In this document: positions 9,762 through 18,695 of the stretch, one piece after another
How the letters are laid out: each line of letters opens with the position of its first letter
Position numbering within the stretch: position 1 is the stretch's first letter
Assembly (NCBI GenBank): GCA_965197635.1
Contig: CBDANN010000007.1
Span: 248,001 to 312,000 of the forward strand
Source: Bin87 sp965197635
Lineage (GTDB): Bacteria > Chloroflexota > Dehalococcoidia > Lucifugimonadales > UBA3495
DNA: 64,000 nucleotides
Direction of reading: 5' to 3'
Position numbers and translations under genes: made by a program
Notes under the pieces: model-generated
Databases searched by the model: none
Seen by the model: the letters and a program-made list of their open reading frames with translations, nothing else
What the model was told of the DNA's origin: nothing

Positions 9762-9777
9762 GGAGCAACAGCTATTG

Positions 9778-9807
9778 GTCGCCGATTCGCTGAGTCGCAT
9801 CGGCGAC
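9778..9807 (+). promoter_or_regulatory. Hairpin in the infC leader
   Basis: Perfect 9-bp inverted repeat GTCGCCGAT / ATCGGCGAC with a 12-nt loop, between the promoter and the infC ribosome site. It has no T-run after it, so it is not a clear terminator. It could be a leader structure through which IF3 or L20 controls the operon, as is known for other bacteria; that role is inference. Confidence 0.45.
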
Positions 9808-9837
9808 TTTGACAAAACGTAGAGAGGAGGTGGCGCC

Positions 9838-10392
9838 ATCGCCAGGCAATATAGGGTCAACGAGCAAATACGTGTCCCACGGGTACGAGTAATCGGGGAG
9901 GATGGTGAACAACTTGGCGTCATGACGGTGTCCGACGCTCTCTCCAGGGCGCGGACGAATGACCTTGACCTGGTGGAGGTGGCCCCCAACGCCGATCCTC
10001 CGGTTGCCCGGCTGCTGGATTACGGAAAACTCCGTTACCTGTCATCCAAAAAGGAACGCGAGACCCGTAAATCCCAGAAGAGCAATGAACTGAAGGAAGT
10101 GCGTTTCCGGCCCAACATTGGCACCCACGACTTTGACGCCAAACTCCGCAAGGTGCGCCAGTTCATCGGCAACGGCGACAAGGTAAAATTGACAGTGCGG
10201 TTCCGCGGCCGCGAAGCGGTGCATCAGGACCACGGACTCTCGCTGCTGAAGCGGGTGGCGGAAGAACTGAAGGACGACATCCGACTGGAACAGCAGCCCT
10301 CAATGGAAGGTCGCGCCATGTCCATGGTGCTCATCCCCAGCGCTACGGCAGCTGCGCGCAACGAACGCAAGGAAGCAGTAACAACGGAATAA
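9838..10392 (+). CDS. infC: Translation initiation factor IF-3, AUC start codon
   Basis: 184 residues. IF-3 binds the 30S subunit and checks initiator tRNA and start codon. The N-terminal domain begins QYRVNEQIRVPRVRVIGEDGEQLGVMTVSDAL; the C-terminal domain has KSNELKEVRFRPNIGTHDFDAKL and VKLTVRFRGRE. The reading frame has no ATG before residue 29 (9922), which is inside the conserved N domain. The only plausible start is ATC at 9838, 9 nt after GAGGAGG. A rare start of the AUU/AUC class is the known basis of IF-3 autoregulation. It is followed after 7 nt by rpmI. Intact. Confidence 0.95.
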   Translation: MARQYRVNEQIRVPRVRVIGEDGEQLGVMTVSDALSRARTNDLDLVEVAPNADPPVARLLDYGKLRYLSSKKERETRKSQKSNELKEVRFRPNIGTHDFDAKLRKVRQFIGNGDKVKLTVRFRGREAVHQDHGLSLLKRVAEELKDDIRLEQQPSMEGRAMSMVLIPSATAAARNERKEAVTTE

Positions 10393-10399
10393 CGGTGAT

Positions 10400-10600
10400 A
10401 TGCCCAAACTTAAAACCCACAAGGGCGCCAAAGCCCGCATCCATGTGACCGGCTCCGGCAAGCTTTTGCGCCGCAAGCGTATGAGCAGCCACCTGCGTCG
10501 CAAGAAACCCAAGAAGGTGACGCGCAAGTACGCGCAGAAAGTCAGCTTCGACGCCGCCGACGTGAAGCGCCTCAGCCGGCTGGTGCCCTACGACATTTAG
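10400..10600 (+). CDS. rpmI: 50S ribosomal protein L35
   Basis: 66 residues, the normal length for bL35, with the conserved MPKLKTHKGAKARIHVTGSGKLLRRK start and the basic RRKKPKKVTRKYA stretch. ATG at 10400 is 7 nt after the infC stop; rplT follows 17 nt later, so the three are one operon in the canonical infC-rpmI-rplT order. Part of the large ribosomal subunit. Intact. Confidence 0.97.
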   Translation: MPKLKTHKGAKARIHVTGSGKLLRRKRMSSHLRRKKPKKVTRKYAQKVSFDAADVKRLSRLVPYDI

Positions 10601-10617
10601 ACGGAGAACCCCAAACC

Positions 10618-10977
10618 GTGCCAAGAGTCAAAAGGGGCGTGACCAAACACGCCCGCCACAAGAAAATCCTCAAAGCCGCCAAGGGCTACCGAGCGTCATC
10701 CAGCCGCAACTACAAGTGGGCCAAGGAAGCGGTGATGCACGCGTGGACTCACGCGTATCGACACCGCCGCCAGCGGAAGGGTGATTTCCGCCGCCTGTGG
10801 ATCATACGCATCGGCGCCGCCTGCCGCCAGCACGGCACTACCTACAGCCAGTTCATGCACGGCTTGAGCGTCGCTGGCATCGAAATCGACCGGAAGATGC
10901 TGGCCGACCTGGCAGTGCGTGATCCCGACGCCTTCGAGCGGCTGGTCGCAATCGCCAACGGAGCGGTGGCAGCCTGA
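10618..10977 (+). CDS. rplT: 50S ribosomal protein L20
   Basis: 119 residues, the usual bL20 length. Starts at GTG 10618 (MPRVKRGVTKHARHKKILKAAKGYRASSSRNYKWAKEAVMHA) after a GGAGAA ribosome site; the globular domain has QFMHGLSVAGIEIDRKMLADLAVRDPDAFERLVAIA. L20 is required early in 50S assembly and represses this operon in several bacteria. The last third of the gene is partly duplicated at 11393-11491. Intact. Confidence 0.97.
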   Translation: MPRVKRGVTKHARHKKILKAAKGYRASSSRNYKWAKEAVMHAWTHAYRHRRQRKGDFRRLWIIRIGAACRQHGTTYSQFMHGLSVAGIEIDRKMLADLAVRDPDAFERLVAIANGAVAA

Positions 10978-11058
10978 CGCTGAGGAAGGTCAGACCGGCA
11001 TTTTAGTTGTAACCCGAATGCAGACTTTCAAAATCCCGCCACGCCGGTCTATGAGCGG

Positions 11059-11390
11059 TTGGACGAGATTGTCGTCATGGCGCGAGATTGGGAACCGATT
11101 GAATACGCTTGGCCGGCGCTGGAAGACATAAACTGGCTACGCGCCGTGCTCTCCCGCTACTGGAACATGGCGTACCCACAACCGTACATCGGGGTTGGCC
11201 CGGATGATGCTACGATTTCCTTGTACTGGAAAACGGTTGAGGAGACCGTGACGCTGGAAATCGACACAGTCGGCAAGACGGGCGACCTGTACCGGTCGCC
11301 GAACCAGGCCGTTGGCGAAGTAGAACTCGCGCTGGACATGGATTTGACCAGCGCAGATGTTTGGCGGCAAATCGCATCGGCTCTGGGGGT
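11059..11390 (+). CDS. Small conserved-looking hypothetical protein, ends fused to a duplicated rplT tail
   Basis: Not recognised. The frame reads MDEIVVMARDWEPIEYAWPALEDINWLRAVLSRYWNMAYPQPYIGVGPDDATISLYWKT and so on to LDMDLTSADVWRQIASALG. The acidic, tryptophan-rich composition and the TVEETVTLEIDTV strand suggest a small cytosolic alpha/beta protein. In-frame codons without a start extend upstream (VYERLDEIVVM), so the true N-terminus is uncertain. The frame runs on to 11472 by reading through the rplT fragment in a wrong phase. It sits 80 nt after rplT. Probably a gene that landed between rplT and an old copy of its 3' end. Confidence 0.45.
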
Positions 11391-11392
11391 AG

Positions 11393-11491
11393 AAGTTGGC
11401 CGACATGGCCGTCCGCGACCCCGATGCGTTCGAGCGGCCGGTGGGAATCGCCAGTGCGGACACTTTCGCTGACGCTGATGCGGCGATTTAA
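11393..11491 (+). pseudogene. Duplicated 3' end of rplT
   Basis: 33 codons read KLADMAVRDPDAFERPVGIASADTF and end at TAA 11489-11491; they match residues 97-114 of the L20 encoded at 10618-10977 (KMLADLAVRDPDAFERLVAIAN). The DNA is similar but clearly diverged, so the event is not recent. There is no start codon or ribosome site. Confidence 0.75.
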
Positions 11492-11570
11492 TCCATACTT
11501 TACCCTGCTTGAACCTGCATTGCCCCGCTGGGTGGGCGCGTCAAGCAAGTGAATGAGGCACAGGAGAAAA

Positions 11571-12697
11571 ATGGTATTACGAAATTCCTTGGAATCTCTT
11601 TCGGAAAGGGTTGCACTACAGCGGGATAACTTGGCAACTGAAGAAGCCGCTAAGCACGCGCTAGTCCTGCCTTTCATCAGTGCTCTCGGTTACGACATCT
11701 TTGACCCTACCGAGGTGATTCCCGAGTTCACCGCCGATTTTGGCTTGAGACACGGTGAAAAGGTTGACTACGCCATAATGCGCGAGGGAAAGCCGGCCCT
11801 TTTGGTTGAATGCAAGAAGGTGTCTGACCCGCTACACGTATCCGGCGCTTCCCAACTTGCCCGCTACTTCAGCGTAACTGAAGCTCGTATCGGCGTGCTA
11901 ACGAACGGAATTGTATATAGATTTTTTAGCGACCTTGAAGCCGACAACGTAATGGACAGCGAGCCGTTCCTTGAAATCGACTTAACGTCCGCGACATAGC
12001 CGCGCTGAACTATTTCGCCAAGCCGACTTTCGACGCAGATGAAGCTTGCGCTGCTGCTGCGAATATGAAGTATATTCGCGGCATGAAAGAATACTTGGCT
12101 CAGGTGTACAGCCAGCCGGATGCGTCGCTGATCGAACTGCTGGCCCGCAAAGTCTATACGGGCCGAATGACCCAATCTCGATACGAGCAGTTTGCCAGCC
12201 TAGTGAAACTCGCTTTTCAGGGCTTCGTAAACGACCGAATTAACGACACGTTGCAGAGGGCCACCGACATCGCCCATACCTCTTACGACGGCGGGATAGC
12301 AACTCCTACGGAGGATTCTGACTTTGACGACGAACCAGCAGAGTCGGAAGAAATGCAGGTCACCAAAGACATCGTTACCACCGTCGAAGAGGTCGAAGGT
12401 TACGAAATAGTGCGAACTATCGTAGCCTCGGTGGTGGATCCGGACCGTGTCATGATCAGAGACACTAAATCATACTGCGGCGTGCTCCTGGATGACAACC
12501 GCCAACAGCCGATATGCCGGTTGTGGTTTAACGCCAAAACCGTCAAAAACCTGGAATTGATAGAAGAAGGCCGGAATCATCTGGGTAGCCGCAACACTTC
12601 CCGCCATCGGATTAATTCGCTGGACGACATTTTCAGTTACGCTGATCACTTGAGGACAACGGTAACTGGTTATCTATCGGGGCAGGAGAACCAATAG
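11571..12697 (+). pseudogene. HsdR N-terminal-like restriction nuclease (COG4748 type), frameshifted
   Basis: Starts at ATG 11571 (CAGGAG upstream). The first part (to 11999) has LVLPFISALGYDIFDPTEVIPEFTADFG and VDYAIMREGKPALLVECKK, the D...E-x-K core of the PD-(D/E)xK nuclease fold in the type I restriction R-subunit N-domain. The frame then breaks at about 11975: DIAALNYFAKPTFDADEAC continues one base out of phase, and the rest (12065-12697) carries MKYIRGMKEYLAQVYSQPDASLIELLARKVY and a beta-rich C-domain. Full-length relatives of about 370 residues are usually stand-alone proteins. One missing base or a 2-base insertion explains the break. No methylase or specificity gene is nearby. Confidence 0.75.
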
Positions 12698-12759
12698 CGC
12701 TTCTTTTCGCTTCGCTGCAAATCAAGGGAGAGGTCCCGCCGCCGACACGTACCATCGCA

Positions 12760-14091
12760 TCACCCATGGAAACGCAGCAGCAGCCGGTAAAGCGCCTCGG
12801 CTCCGAACTCCAGCGCCGACACCGGCACCCGCTCGTTGGCGGCGTGTATCGTCTTGAGGAAGTCGAAATCCGCCGGCAGGTTCATGGGCATCCAGCCGTA
12901 GGTTTGAATACCCAGCCCAGCGAAGTGTCGGCCGTCGGTCCCGGCCGGCATCAGCATGGGCACTGATACGCCTTCGTGGTCCTGCTCGCTGATGATATCG
13001 GACAGGGTATCGAACAGGCCCATGTTGAGGATCCACGGCTTCGGCTGAAAGTTTATTGCCTGAAACTCGATGTCCGGGCCGGCGATGTCTTGCAGTTCCC
13101 CAAGGAGTTCCTCCGAATCGTAGCCGGGCAGCATCCGGCAATCGAGATTGACGACCACCTCGCTGGGGATGACGTTGGTTTTCTCGCCGCCGGCGATCAC
13201 GGTCGCGTTGGCGGTGTGGCGGAACAGCGGCTCCATCTCCTGTCCCACCGGTCCCATCCGCCGCAATATCCGGCCGGCGAACGCGGGATTGAGCAGCAGG
13301 TTCAGGAACGTTCCGTCGATGCGCGGCAGGCTCCCGCTCATGGCCTCAATCATCATCCGGGTCACCGGGTGGATGTGGAACGGCAACGGCGTCTTATCCA
13401 GCTGGACCAGGAACTCGGCCATGCGGGTGGGCGCGGTGTCGTGATGCACTAACGAGCCGTGCCCCCCGGGGCCGCGGGCGATGGCCTGCACTCGGCAGCC
13501 CTGCTTCTCGGCCACCTGCACCATGTAGAACTTGCGCCCCCGGTAGGTCTTGCTGAACCCGCCAAACTCGCCGACGGCGTAGCGGACGCCATCGAACAGA
13601 TCGGGCCGCTCTCGAACCAGCCAGGCCGCGCCGGTGTTGCCGCCGGCCTCTTCGTCGCTCACCAACGCCAGTATCACGTCGCCGGGGAGGTCGGCGCCTT
13701 CGAGGTGGGCGCGCATGAAGGCGTCCATCATCATGGCCACGCCGCCCTTCATGTCCAGCGCGCCCCGACCCCACACGTAATCGTCCTCGCGGCGGCCTTC
13801 AAAGGGTGGAACGTCCCAGGGCTGGGCCGCCGTCGGCACTACGTCAAGGTGGCCATACAGCAGCAGGGGCGGAGCGTCGCCACGACCGGGCAGCCGGCTC
13901 ACCATGTTGACGCGGTCCGGGTCATCGCCCAGCAACTCGGCGGCGATGCCGACACTGTCAAGCACGTCGCGGCAATAGGCGGCGCACTCCCGCTCGTTGC
14001 CGGGCGGGTTGGTGGTATCGAAGCGGATCAGCCGCTGCAGTAAATCGGCTACGTGGGGATTGACACCGACCTGCTGGCTTGTGGCGACCAT
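12760..14091 (-). CDS. M20-family metallopeptidase
   Basis: 443 residues. Zinc-binding motifs in order: LLLYGHLDVVP at about 78-88, GRGALDMKGGVA at about 112-123 and ALVSDEEAGG at about 148-157, then the late AGTDGRHFAGLG. These are the dinuclear-zinc ligands of ArgE/DapE/CPG2-type M20 enzymes, which cleave C-terminal or N-acyl amino-acid bonds in the cytoplasm. The central dimerisation domain (ARGPGGHGSLVHHDTAP) is present. The true substrate cannot be told. It is the second gene of a probable two-gene unit: the PAC2 gene lies 29 nt upstream on the same strand. Intact. Confidence 0.92.
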   Translation of the reverse strand: MVATSQQVGVNPHVADLLQRLIRFDTTNPPGNERECAAYCRDVLDSVGIAAELLGDDPDRVNMVSRLPGRGDAPPLLLYGHLDVVPTAAQPWDVPPFEGRREDDYVWGRGALDMKGGVAMMMDAFMRAHLEGADLPGDVILALVSDEEAGGNTGAAWLVRERPDLFDGVRYAVGEFGGFSKTYRGRKFYMVQVAEKQGCRVQAIARGPGGHGSLVHHDTAPTRMAEFLVQLDKTPLPFHIHPVTRMMIEAMSGSLPRIDGTFLNLLLNPAFAGRILRRMGPVGQEMEPLFRHTANATVIAGGEKTNVIPSEVVVNLDCRMLPGYDSEELLGELQDIAGPDIEFQAINFQPKPWILNMGLFDTLSDIISEQDHEGVSVPMLMPAGTDGRHFAGLGIQTYGWMPMNLPADFDFLKTIHAANERVPVSALEFGAEALYRLLLRFHG

Positions 14092-14120
14092 CTATTGAAC
14101 CGGGAACGAGCCGAGGGCGA

Positions 14121-15020
14121 TCACCGGTCGTCCTCGTTGTCCTCGCCCAGGTCCACGCTCAGGCCCTCCAGGAATTCCTCAATGCTGGAAGGCAGCGGCG
14201 TCGCCGGAGGCTCCGGCTCGCTGTTCGCGCCGTACTCGTTGTCGTACATCTCTTCGATGCGCCCCAGCACGTCGCCGTCCGGGATCTGCCCGTCGCGGTC
14301 GGTGAGTTCGTCGTACTGTTTCTGACCCCGTTCCGTCTGGGCAATATACGCCGGGAGGTCATAAAGGCTGCACAGCAGGGACATCATGCGCGCCGCGCCC
14401 TGGTAGTCGTCGTCCATGTTGAGGTATTGGGGGAGATGCACCACGAAAGCCCGCGTTTCCAGCCCCATCTGGGTCGCTGTCTCGGTGATGGTGTAAGTGA
14501 TGGTGGTGGGCCCTTCGTAGCTGCTGGGGCGGGCGTCGGCGATGCGATAATCGCGCTCGACGTTCTCGCCGGTTCCCAGCCCGGACACCACCAGCGGACG
14601 GGTGTGGGGCACCATGTCGTACATTCCGCCGATCAGCGCATACTGTTTCACGCCGAAATACTTGATGATCTCCAGCAGCGCGTCCGAGTAGTCCTCACCG
14701 TAAAGGTGCGGTTCCAGCAGGTGGGCGGTGATGAGGTGCGGCCCATCCTCGGGGTTGGAGTAGCGCACGATGGTGTTGGGGGTGGTGACCTCTCGGCGGC
14801 CGTTCACCAAGTATGAGCGCGGGCGGTAACGGGTGAAGTCGTAAAAACGTCCCGGACGATGGAGGCGGCCCAACTCTTTGCTTCGGAGGTGCCGTTCAAT
14901 CCGGCCCAGGGACAGGCTGCCCACGTTGCCCACGTCGATCCACGGCCGCAACACGGCGAGCATATGGGGATCCCGCAACTCAGGGATGGGTTCAGCGATG
15001 TCGAACTCGCCAATGCGCAT
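14121..15020 (-). CDS. PAC2 family (proteasome-assembly-chaperone-like) protein
   Basis: 299 residues with the PAC2 fold signatures: LRPWIDVGNVGSLSLGRIERHL near the N-terminus, ITAHLLEPHLYGEDYSDALLEIIKYFGVKQYALIGGMYDMVPHTRP in the middle and a GLETRAFVVHLPQYL segment. The C-terminal 50 residues are acidic and low-complexity (SSIEEFLEGLSVDLGEDNEDD). Bacterial PAC2 proteins are of unknown role; archaeal and eukaryotic relatives help assemble proteasomes. ATG at 15020. Upstream of the M20 peptidase gene, same strand. Confidence 0.85.
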   Translation of the reverse strand: MRIGEFDIAEPIPELRDPHMLAVLRPWIDVGNVGSLSLGRIERHLRSKELGRLHRPGRFYDFTRYRPRSYLVNGRREVTTPNTIVRYSNPEDGPHLITAHLLEPHLYGEDYSDALLEIIKYFGVKQYALIGGMYDMVPHTRPLVVSGLGTGENVERDYRIADARPSSYEGPTTITYTITETATQMGLETRAFVVHLPQYLNMDDDYQGAARMMSLLCSLYDLPAYIAQTERGQKQYDELTDRDGQIPDGDVLGRIEEMYDNEYGANSEPEPPATPLPSSIEEFLEGLSVDLGEDNEDDR

Positions 15021-15149
15021 AAGTGGGGTTCACGGTAACACTGCGGTCAAACACCGTCAAGGCAGGACCTCTCGTAGGAGGAAATTTCGCTACTCGGGTT
15101 CTGCAAAGAGGATTACCTGCTAAAAGTACTCCGCAGTTAAGACGCGATT

Positions 15150-16103
15150 GCCCTGCTTCGACGACCACCGCCTGGTCAACAATGCTGGGCTGATCCTTCC
15201 GGTGACCCTCGCCGAGCGCCTGGGACTGGGTGAACTGGTGGACGACCACGTTGACCTGGGAGAAGCGCCGGGTCGGGCGAATGTGGGAGACCAGATGCTG
15301 ACGTTGGTGGCCTCGGCGCTGGTCGGCGGCGACTGCATTGACGACGCCGCTGCGTTGCGCGCTGGGGAAACTGGGCGGGTGCTGGGTGGTGTGGTCAAGG
15401 CGCCGTCCACCCTGGGAACGTTCCTGCGGAGTTTCCGGTGGGGCCACGTCCGCCGGCTGGATCGGGTGAGCCGGGAGTTGTTGGCCCGGGCCTGGGCCGC
15501 TGGGGGCCGGTCCGGGCGACGTGCCGTTGACCATCGACCTGGACTCCACCATCTGCGAGACTTACGGACCGGCCAAGGAGGGTGCCCGCCAGCACGGCGG
15601 CAATGGCCAGCAGCGGGGCTATCACCCCCTGCTGGCCATTGCCGCCGGAACCGGCGACGTGCTGATGGCACGGCTACGGGAGGGCCGGGCCAACACGGCT
15701 CGGGGCGCGGCCCACTTCCTGCGGGAGACGGTGGGTCGGGTGCGCCATGCCGGGGCCACTGGACAACTCACGGTGCGGGCCGACCGCGGCTTCTACACCC
15801 ACGCCATCGTCGCCGTCTGCCGCCAGACGGATGTCCGCTTCTCCATCACCGTCCGCCAGCACCAGAGCCTGAGAGAGCGGATCGAGGCCATACCCGAGAC
15901 GGACTGGACGCCCATCCTCTACTGGATGGACGGCGCCGTCGACGTGGCGGAAACCACCTGCGTCCCCTTCCGGAGGGAGGCCGACGCCGCACCGGGGCGG
16001 CTCATCGTCCGTAGGGTGAAGCCCACGCTTGGTTCCCAACTGGCCCTCTTTGCCAGCTACAGCTACCACGGCTTCATCACCGACCGGGAGGGCGAGACCC
16101 TGG
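15150..16103 (+). pseudogene. Truncated, frameshifted IS1380-family transposase (diverged copy)
   Basis: Matches the transposase of the intact 1711-bp IS1380 copies from LPCFDDHRLVNNAGLILPVTLAERLGLGELV onwards, with TIDLDSTICETYGPAKEGARQ and VRADRGFYTHAIV, but the frame shifts at about 15510 and the sequence stops at TDREGETL, before the catalytic Glu block. Both IS ends are missing. It is clearly older than the intact copies. Its right edge (16103/16104) joins directly to the surface-protein gene, so it removed the 5' part of that gene. Confidence 0.85.
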
Positions 16104-16104
16104 A

Positions 16105-17092
16105 TTTGTGCAAGACGCTGCGGCAGCAGGCCATACCGACATCCAGCCTTACAGCGACTAATTCACGGCCGTCGTCTCGACTACCGCTGTTGACGGCCGC
16201 AACAACACCAGCACTACGGGCACCGGCGTGCCCATCTACTGGCTGAACGGGGCGCCAATCGCAGACGACTACGCCGACTTCTATGACGGGGTCTGGTCCA
16301 ACGAGAACCGTGGGAAGGACGAGTCAGGCGGAACTACCGGCAACAACCAGCCATGGACCGGGAGTGATGACGACGGCACGGAATACATTGACTCTGATGA
16401 TGAGTCGCACGCTGTGGGTACCGACTACCCCAGATCCGGAGGACTCAACGATTATACTGCAACCCCTCTGAGCCGCAAAAACGACTATGCGGCACATATT
16501 TTCACGCAACACCTTTATGCCATTTCGCCCGTATTCGTACCGACAGAAGACCTTCAATACCTCGACGACTCAACCGACAACTCAAACCTTGGCGCAATCC
16601 GGGTGTCCGAGAATTGGCCATTCGTCCCATCAGAAATAGAAATCGGTGTACCATTCCGATTAATTTTCCTAACCTCCGACCGAACAGCCGGCAGTAGCCA
16701 AAACGATTCCGATTACAACCGTTTTGTGCAGGATGCAGCAGCAGGCCATACTGCCATCCACCCATACAGCGACCAATTCACGGCCGTCGTCTCGACTAAC
16801 GCTGATAACGCCCGCGACAACACCAGCACCACCGGCACCGGCGTGCCCATCTACTGGCTGAACGGGGCGAAGGCCGCCTACAACTACGGCGACTTCTATA
16901 ACGGTACCTGGACCGACGAAGCCCACCGCAAGGACGAGACAGGCAACCCTAACACCCGGACTCAGGCCTGGACCGGGAGTGATGACGACGGCACGGAATT
17001 CGTTGACCCCAACACGAGCGATTCGCACGCTGTGGGTACCGCGAACCCCAGAGTCGGAAAGTTCAACGTCGCTGACCCTGAAGGCCCTCTAA
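16105..17092 (+). pseudogene. Surface/secreted repeat protein, fragment 1
   Basis: The frame begins FVQDAAAAGHTDIQPYSD at the edge of the IS1380 remnant, meets a TAA at 16159-16161 where the second repeat has CAA (Gln), then runs open to the IS701 element at 17093. It holds two copies of a domain of about 115 residues with the core GTGVPIYWLNGA....DFYDGTW....RKDE and TGSDDDGTE..D, joined by VSENWPFVPSEIEIGVPFRLIFLTSDRTAGSS. This resembles repeat domains of large exported proteins. Composition is acidic with few Cys. The gene continues in 18555-18695 and 20407-21508. Confidence 0.75.
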
Positions 17093-17552
17093 TATTACAG
17101 TCGCGCTTGTGATGAAGGTTTCTGAAGGCGTCTCCGGTAATGACACTGCATGGCCCGGGCCTGGTGCCGCCGTCTCCATCCCGACCAGTGGATGGTCAGG
17201 GCAGGACTGCCACGGGGCAGCCACAGGAGCCGGCATAGCAGTCGTCTGACCTCGGGTACGGTCAGTGGGATGAGTTCTCCCGGGAACATATCCCCCTTTT
17301 ACCGTCGCCACCGGCGGCATAGGACCGGATTACCGCCAGAAAGGCATGGGCCAGCAGCGCCCGGGTGATGTGCCGGTGCCAGCCGACCCACAGGCGCACC
17401 TCATACTCATCCAGCCCCACCTCCTGTTTGGCCTCCTTGAAGGCGTCTTCGATGATCCACCGGGTGCCAGCCACGCGCACCAGTTCCGCCAGCGATACCT
17501 CTCCCGTACTAAAACAGGCGTAGTAGGCCAGCTCCTCAGGATCGGCAATGCC

Positions 17553-17568
17553 CGAACCCTTGACCAAG
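17553..17568. repeat. Short module, type B, in IS701 copy A
   Basis: CGAACCCTTGACCAAG (complement of CTTGGTCAAGGGTTCG) after the LLVR codons; frame lost. Confidence 0.8.
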
Positions 17569-17827
17569 CACGCACCAGCAGCCAATGCCCCTGATCCAGT
17601 GCTGACCAGGGTCCTATCGGCAACCAACCCCAATCGTAGCGGCGCGGCCCCTTGCTGCCCTCCCCAGCGCTCAGACGTTGCCACCGGTCATCGGGTATCT
17701 GCTGGGCCAGTTCACGGGCTGCCACCTGTGCCGAGCCATCCTCCGTATCCGCCCACAGCGGCTCGTTGTTCTTCACCGCCAGCACGTAGGACAGGCTCTG
17801 TTCCTCCAGCCACCGTCGCAGTTGACA

Positions 17828-17843
17828 CGATCTTTGACCAATC
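17828..17843. repeat. Short module, type A, in IS701 copy A
   Basis: CGATCTTTGACCAATC three codons after the second-Asp motif GDTVYG, apparently in frame. Confidence 0.82.
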
Positions 17844-18554
17844 GCATTGCCGTACACCGTATCCCCAGTTACCCCGGCAAAGGGCACCCCAACCGCCACC
17901 GCGCGGGCGATCATCTCCTGAGCCAGTTGTGCTTTGGTATGAAAGACCACCCCTTCCGGGACACCGGCTTCCCGCCGCCGCTCCACATCCTCCGCCCACT
18001 CCTGGGGCAGATACAGCTCCCGATCCAGAAAGGCCGCGCCGTGGCGGCTGCCATACGCCAGGAACACCCCGATCTGACAGTTCTCCACCTGCCCCGCCGT
18101 GCCGCTGTACTGACGCTTCACCCCCACCGACTTCTGGCCTTGCTTCAGAAACCCCGTCTCATCCACCACCAGCACCCCGCCGGGGTCGCCCAGATGCTCC
18201 ACCACGTACCCTTGCAGGTCGTCCCGTACTTGGTCCGCGTCCCAGTGGTACACCGCCAGCAGACGCTGCACACCGTCGGGCGTGGCGTCGCCAGCATATT
18301 CGGCCAACTGCCACCCGTTCTTGCGCTCCACCGACCCCAGCAATCCTTGCAGGTACGCCAGCGCCCGCTGCCGAGACTCACTGCGGCTGAAACGCGACGC
18401 GATACGCCCGTGCAGCGCCTGGAGCCCAGCCTCCCAGTCCAGCGTTTCCTCCAGCACGGCCTCTCGCTCCAGTAATGTCTGACCCATTTCCAACCCCTCC
18501 ACTCTCACCAGTAATCATGGGCCTATCCTACCAAAGGCAAGCGCGACTGTAGTA

Positions 18555-18695
18555 CTAAGCGCCGTAACCCTTGCGAATATGAGCGAACGCTCCTTGATTG
18601 GCATCTCGCCCAAATTCGCAACATTCGCCGACTTGGGCAACCTGACCAATACAAAAGGCGATAGGAGGAATAACGAGACCCTCGCCGTGCCTAAC
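18555..18695 (+). pseudogene. Surface repeat protein, fragment 2 (between IS701 and IS1380)
   Basis: The frame LSAVTLANMSERSLIGISPKFATFADLGNLTNTKGDRRNNETLAVPN is open throughout. It joins fragment 1 exactly after removal of the IS701 element and fragment 3 after removal of the IS1380 element (ETLAVPN-TDTVNHYRF). No start codon or ribosome site of its own. Confidence 0.75.

Larger units (their letters stand above)
17108..18487 (-). pseudogene. IS701-family transposase (copy A), three reading frames
   Basis: Starts MGQTLLEREAVLEETLDWEAGL at 18487 and has the IS701 DDE motifs: VLVVDETGFLKQGQKSVGVKRQYSG (first Asp), VTGDTVYGN (second Asp) and RWIIEDAFKEAKQEVGLDEYEVR (Glu, in a second frame). A 16-nt module at 17828-17843 (in frame, GNAIGQRSCQL) follows the second Asp motif, and another at 17553-17568 shifts the frame after HWLLVR. 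A second shift near 17285 separates the C-terminal ELIPLTVPEVRRLLCRLLW. Unless the frames are joined by recoding, the product is non-functional. Confidence 0.85.
17093..18554 (-). mobile_element. IS701-family insertion sequence, copy A (1462 bp)
   Basis: Ends carry the inverted repeat ACAGTCGCGCTTG (left) and CAAGCGCGACTGT (right), with a 4-bp duplication CTAA at 17089-17092 and 18555-18558; this fits the YTAR target of IS701. Removing it with one CTAA restores the surface-protein frame (GPLSAVTLAN). A second copy of identical length lies at 62421-63882. Confidence 0.88.
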
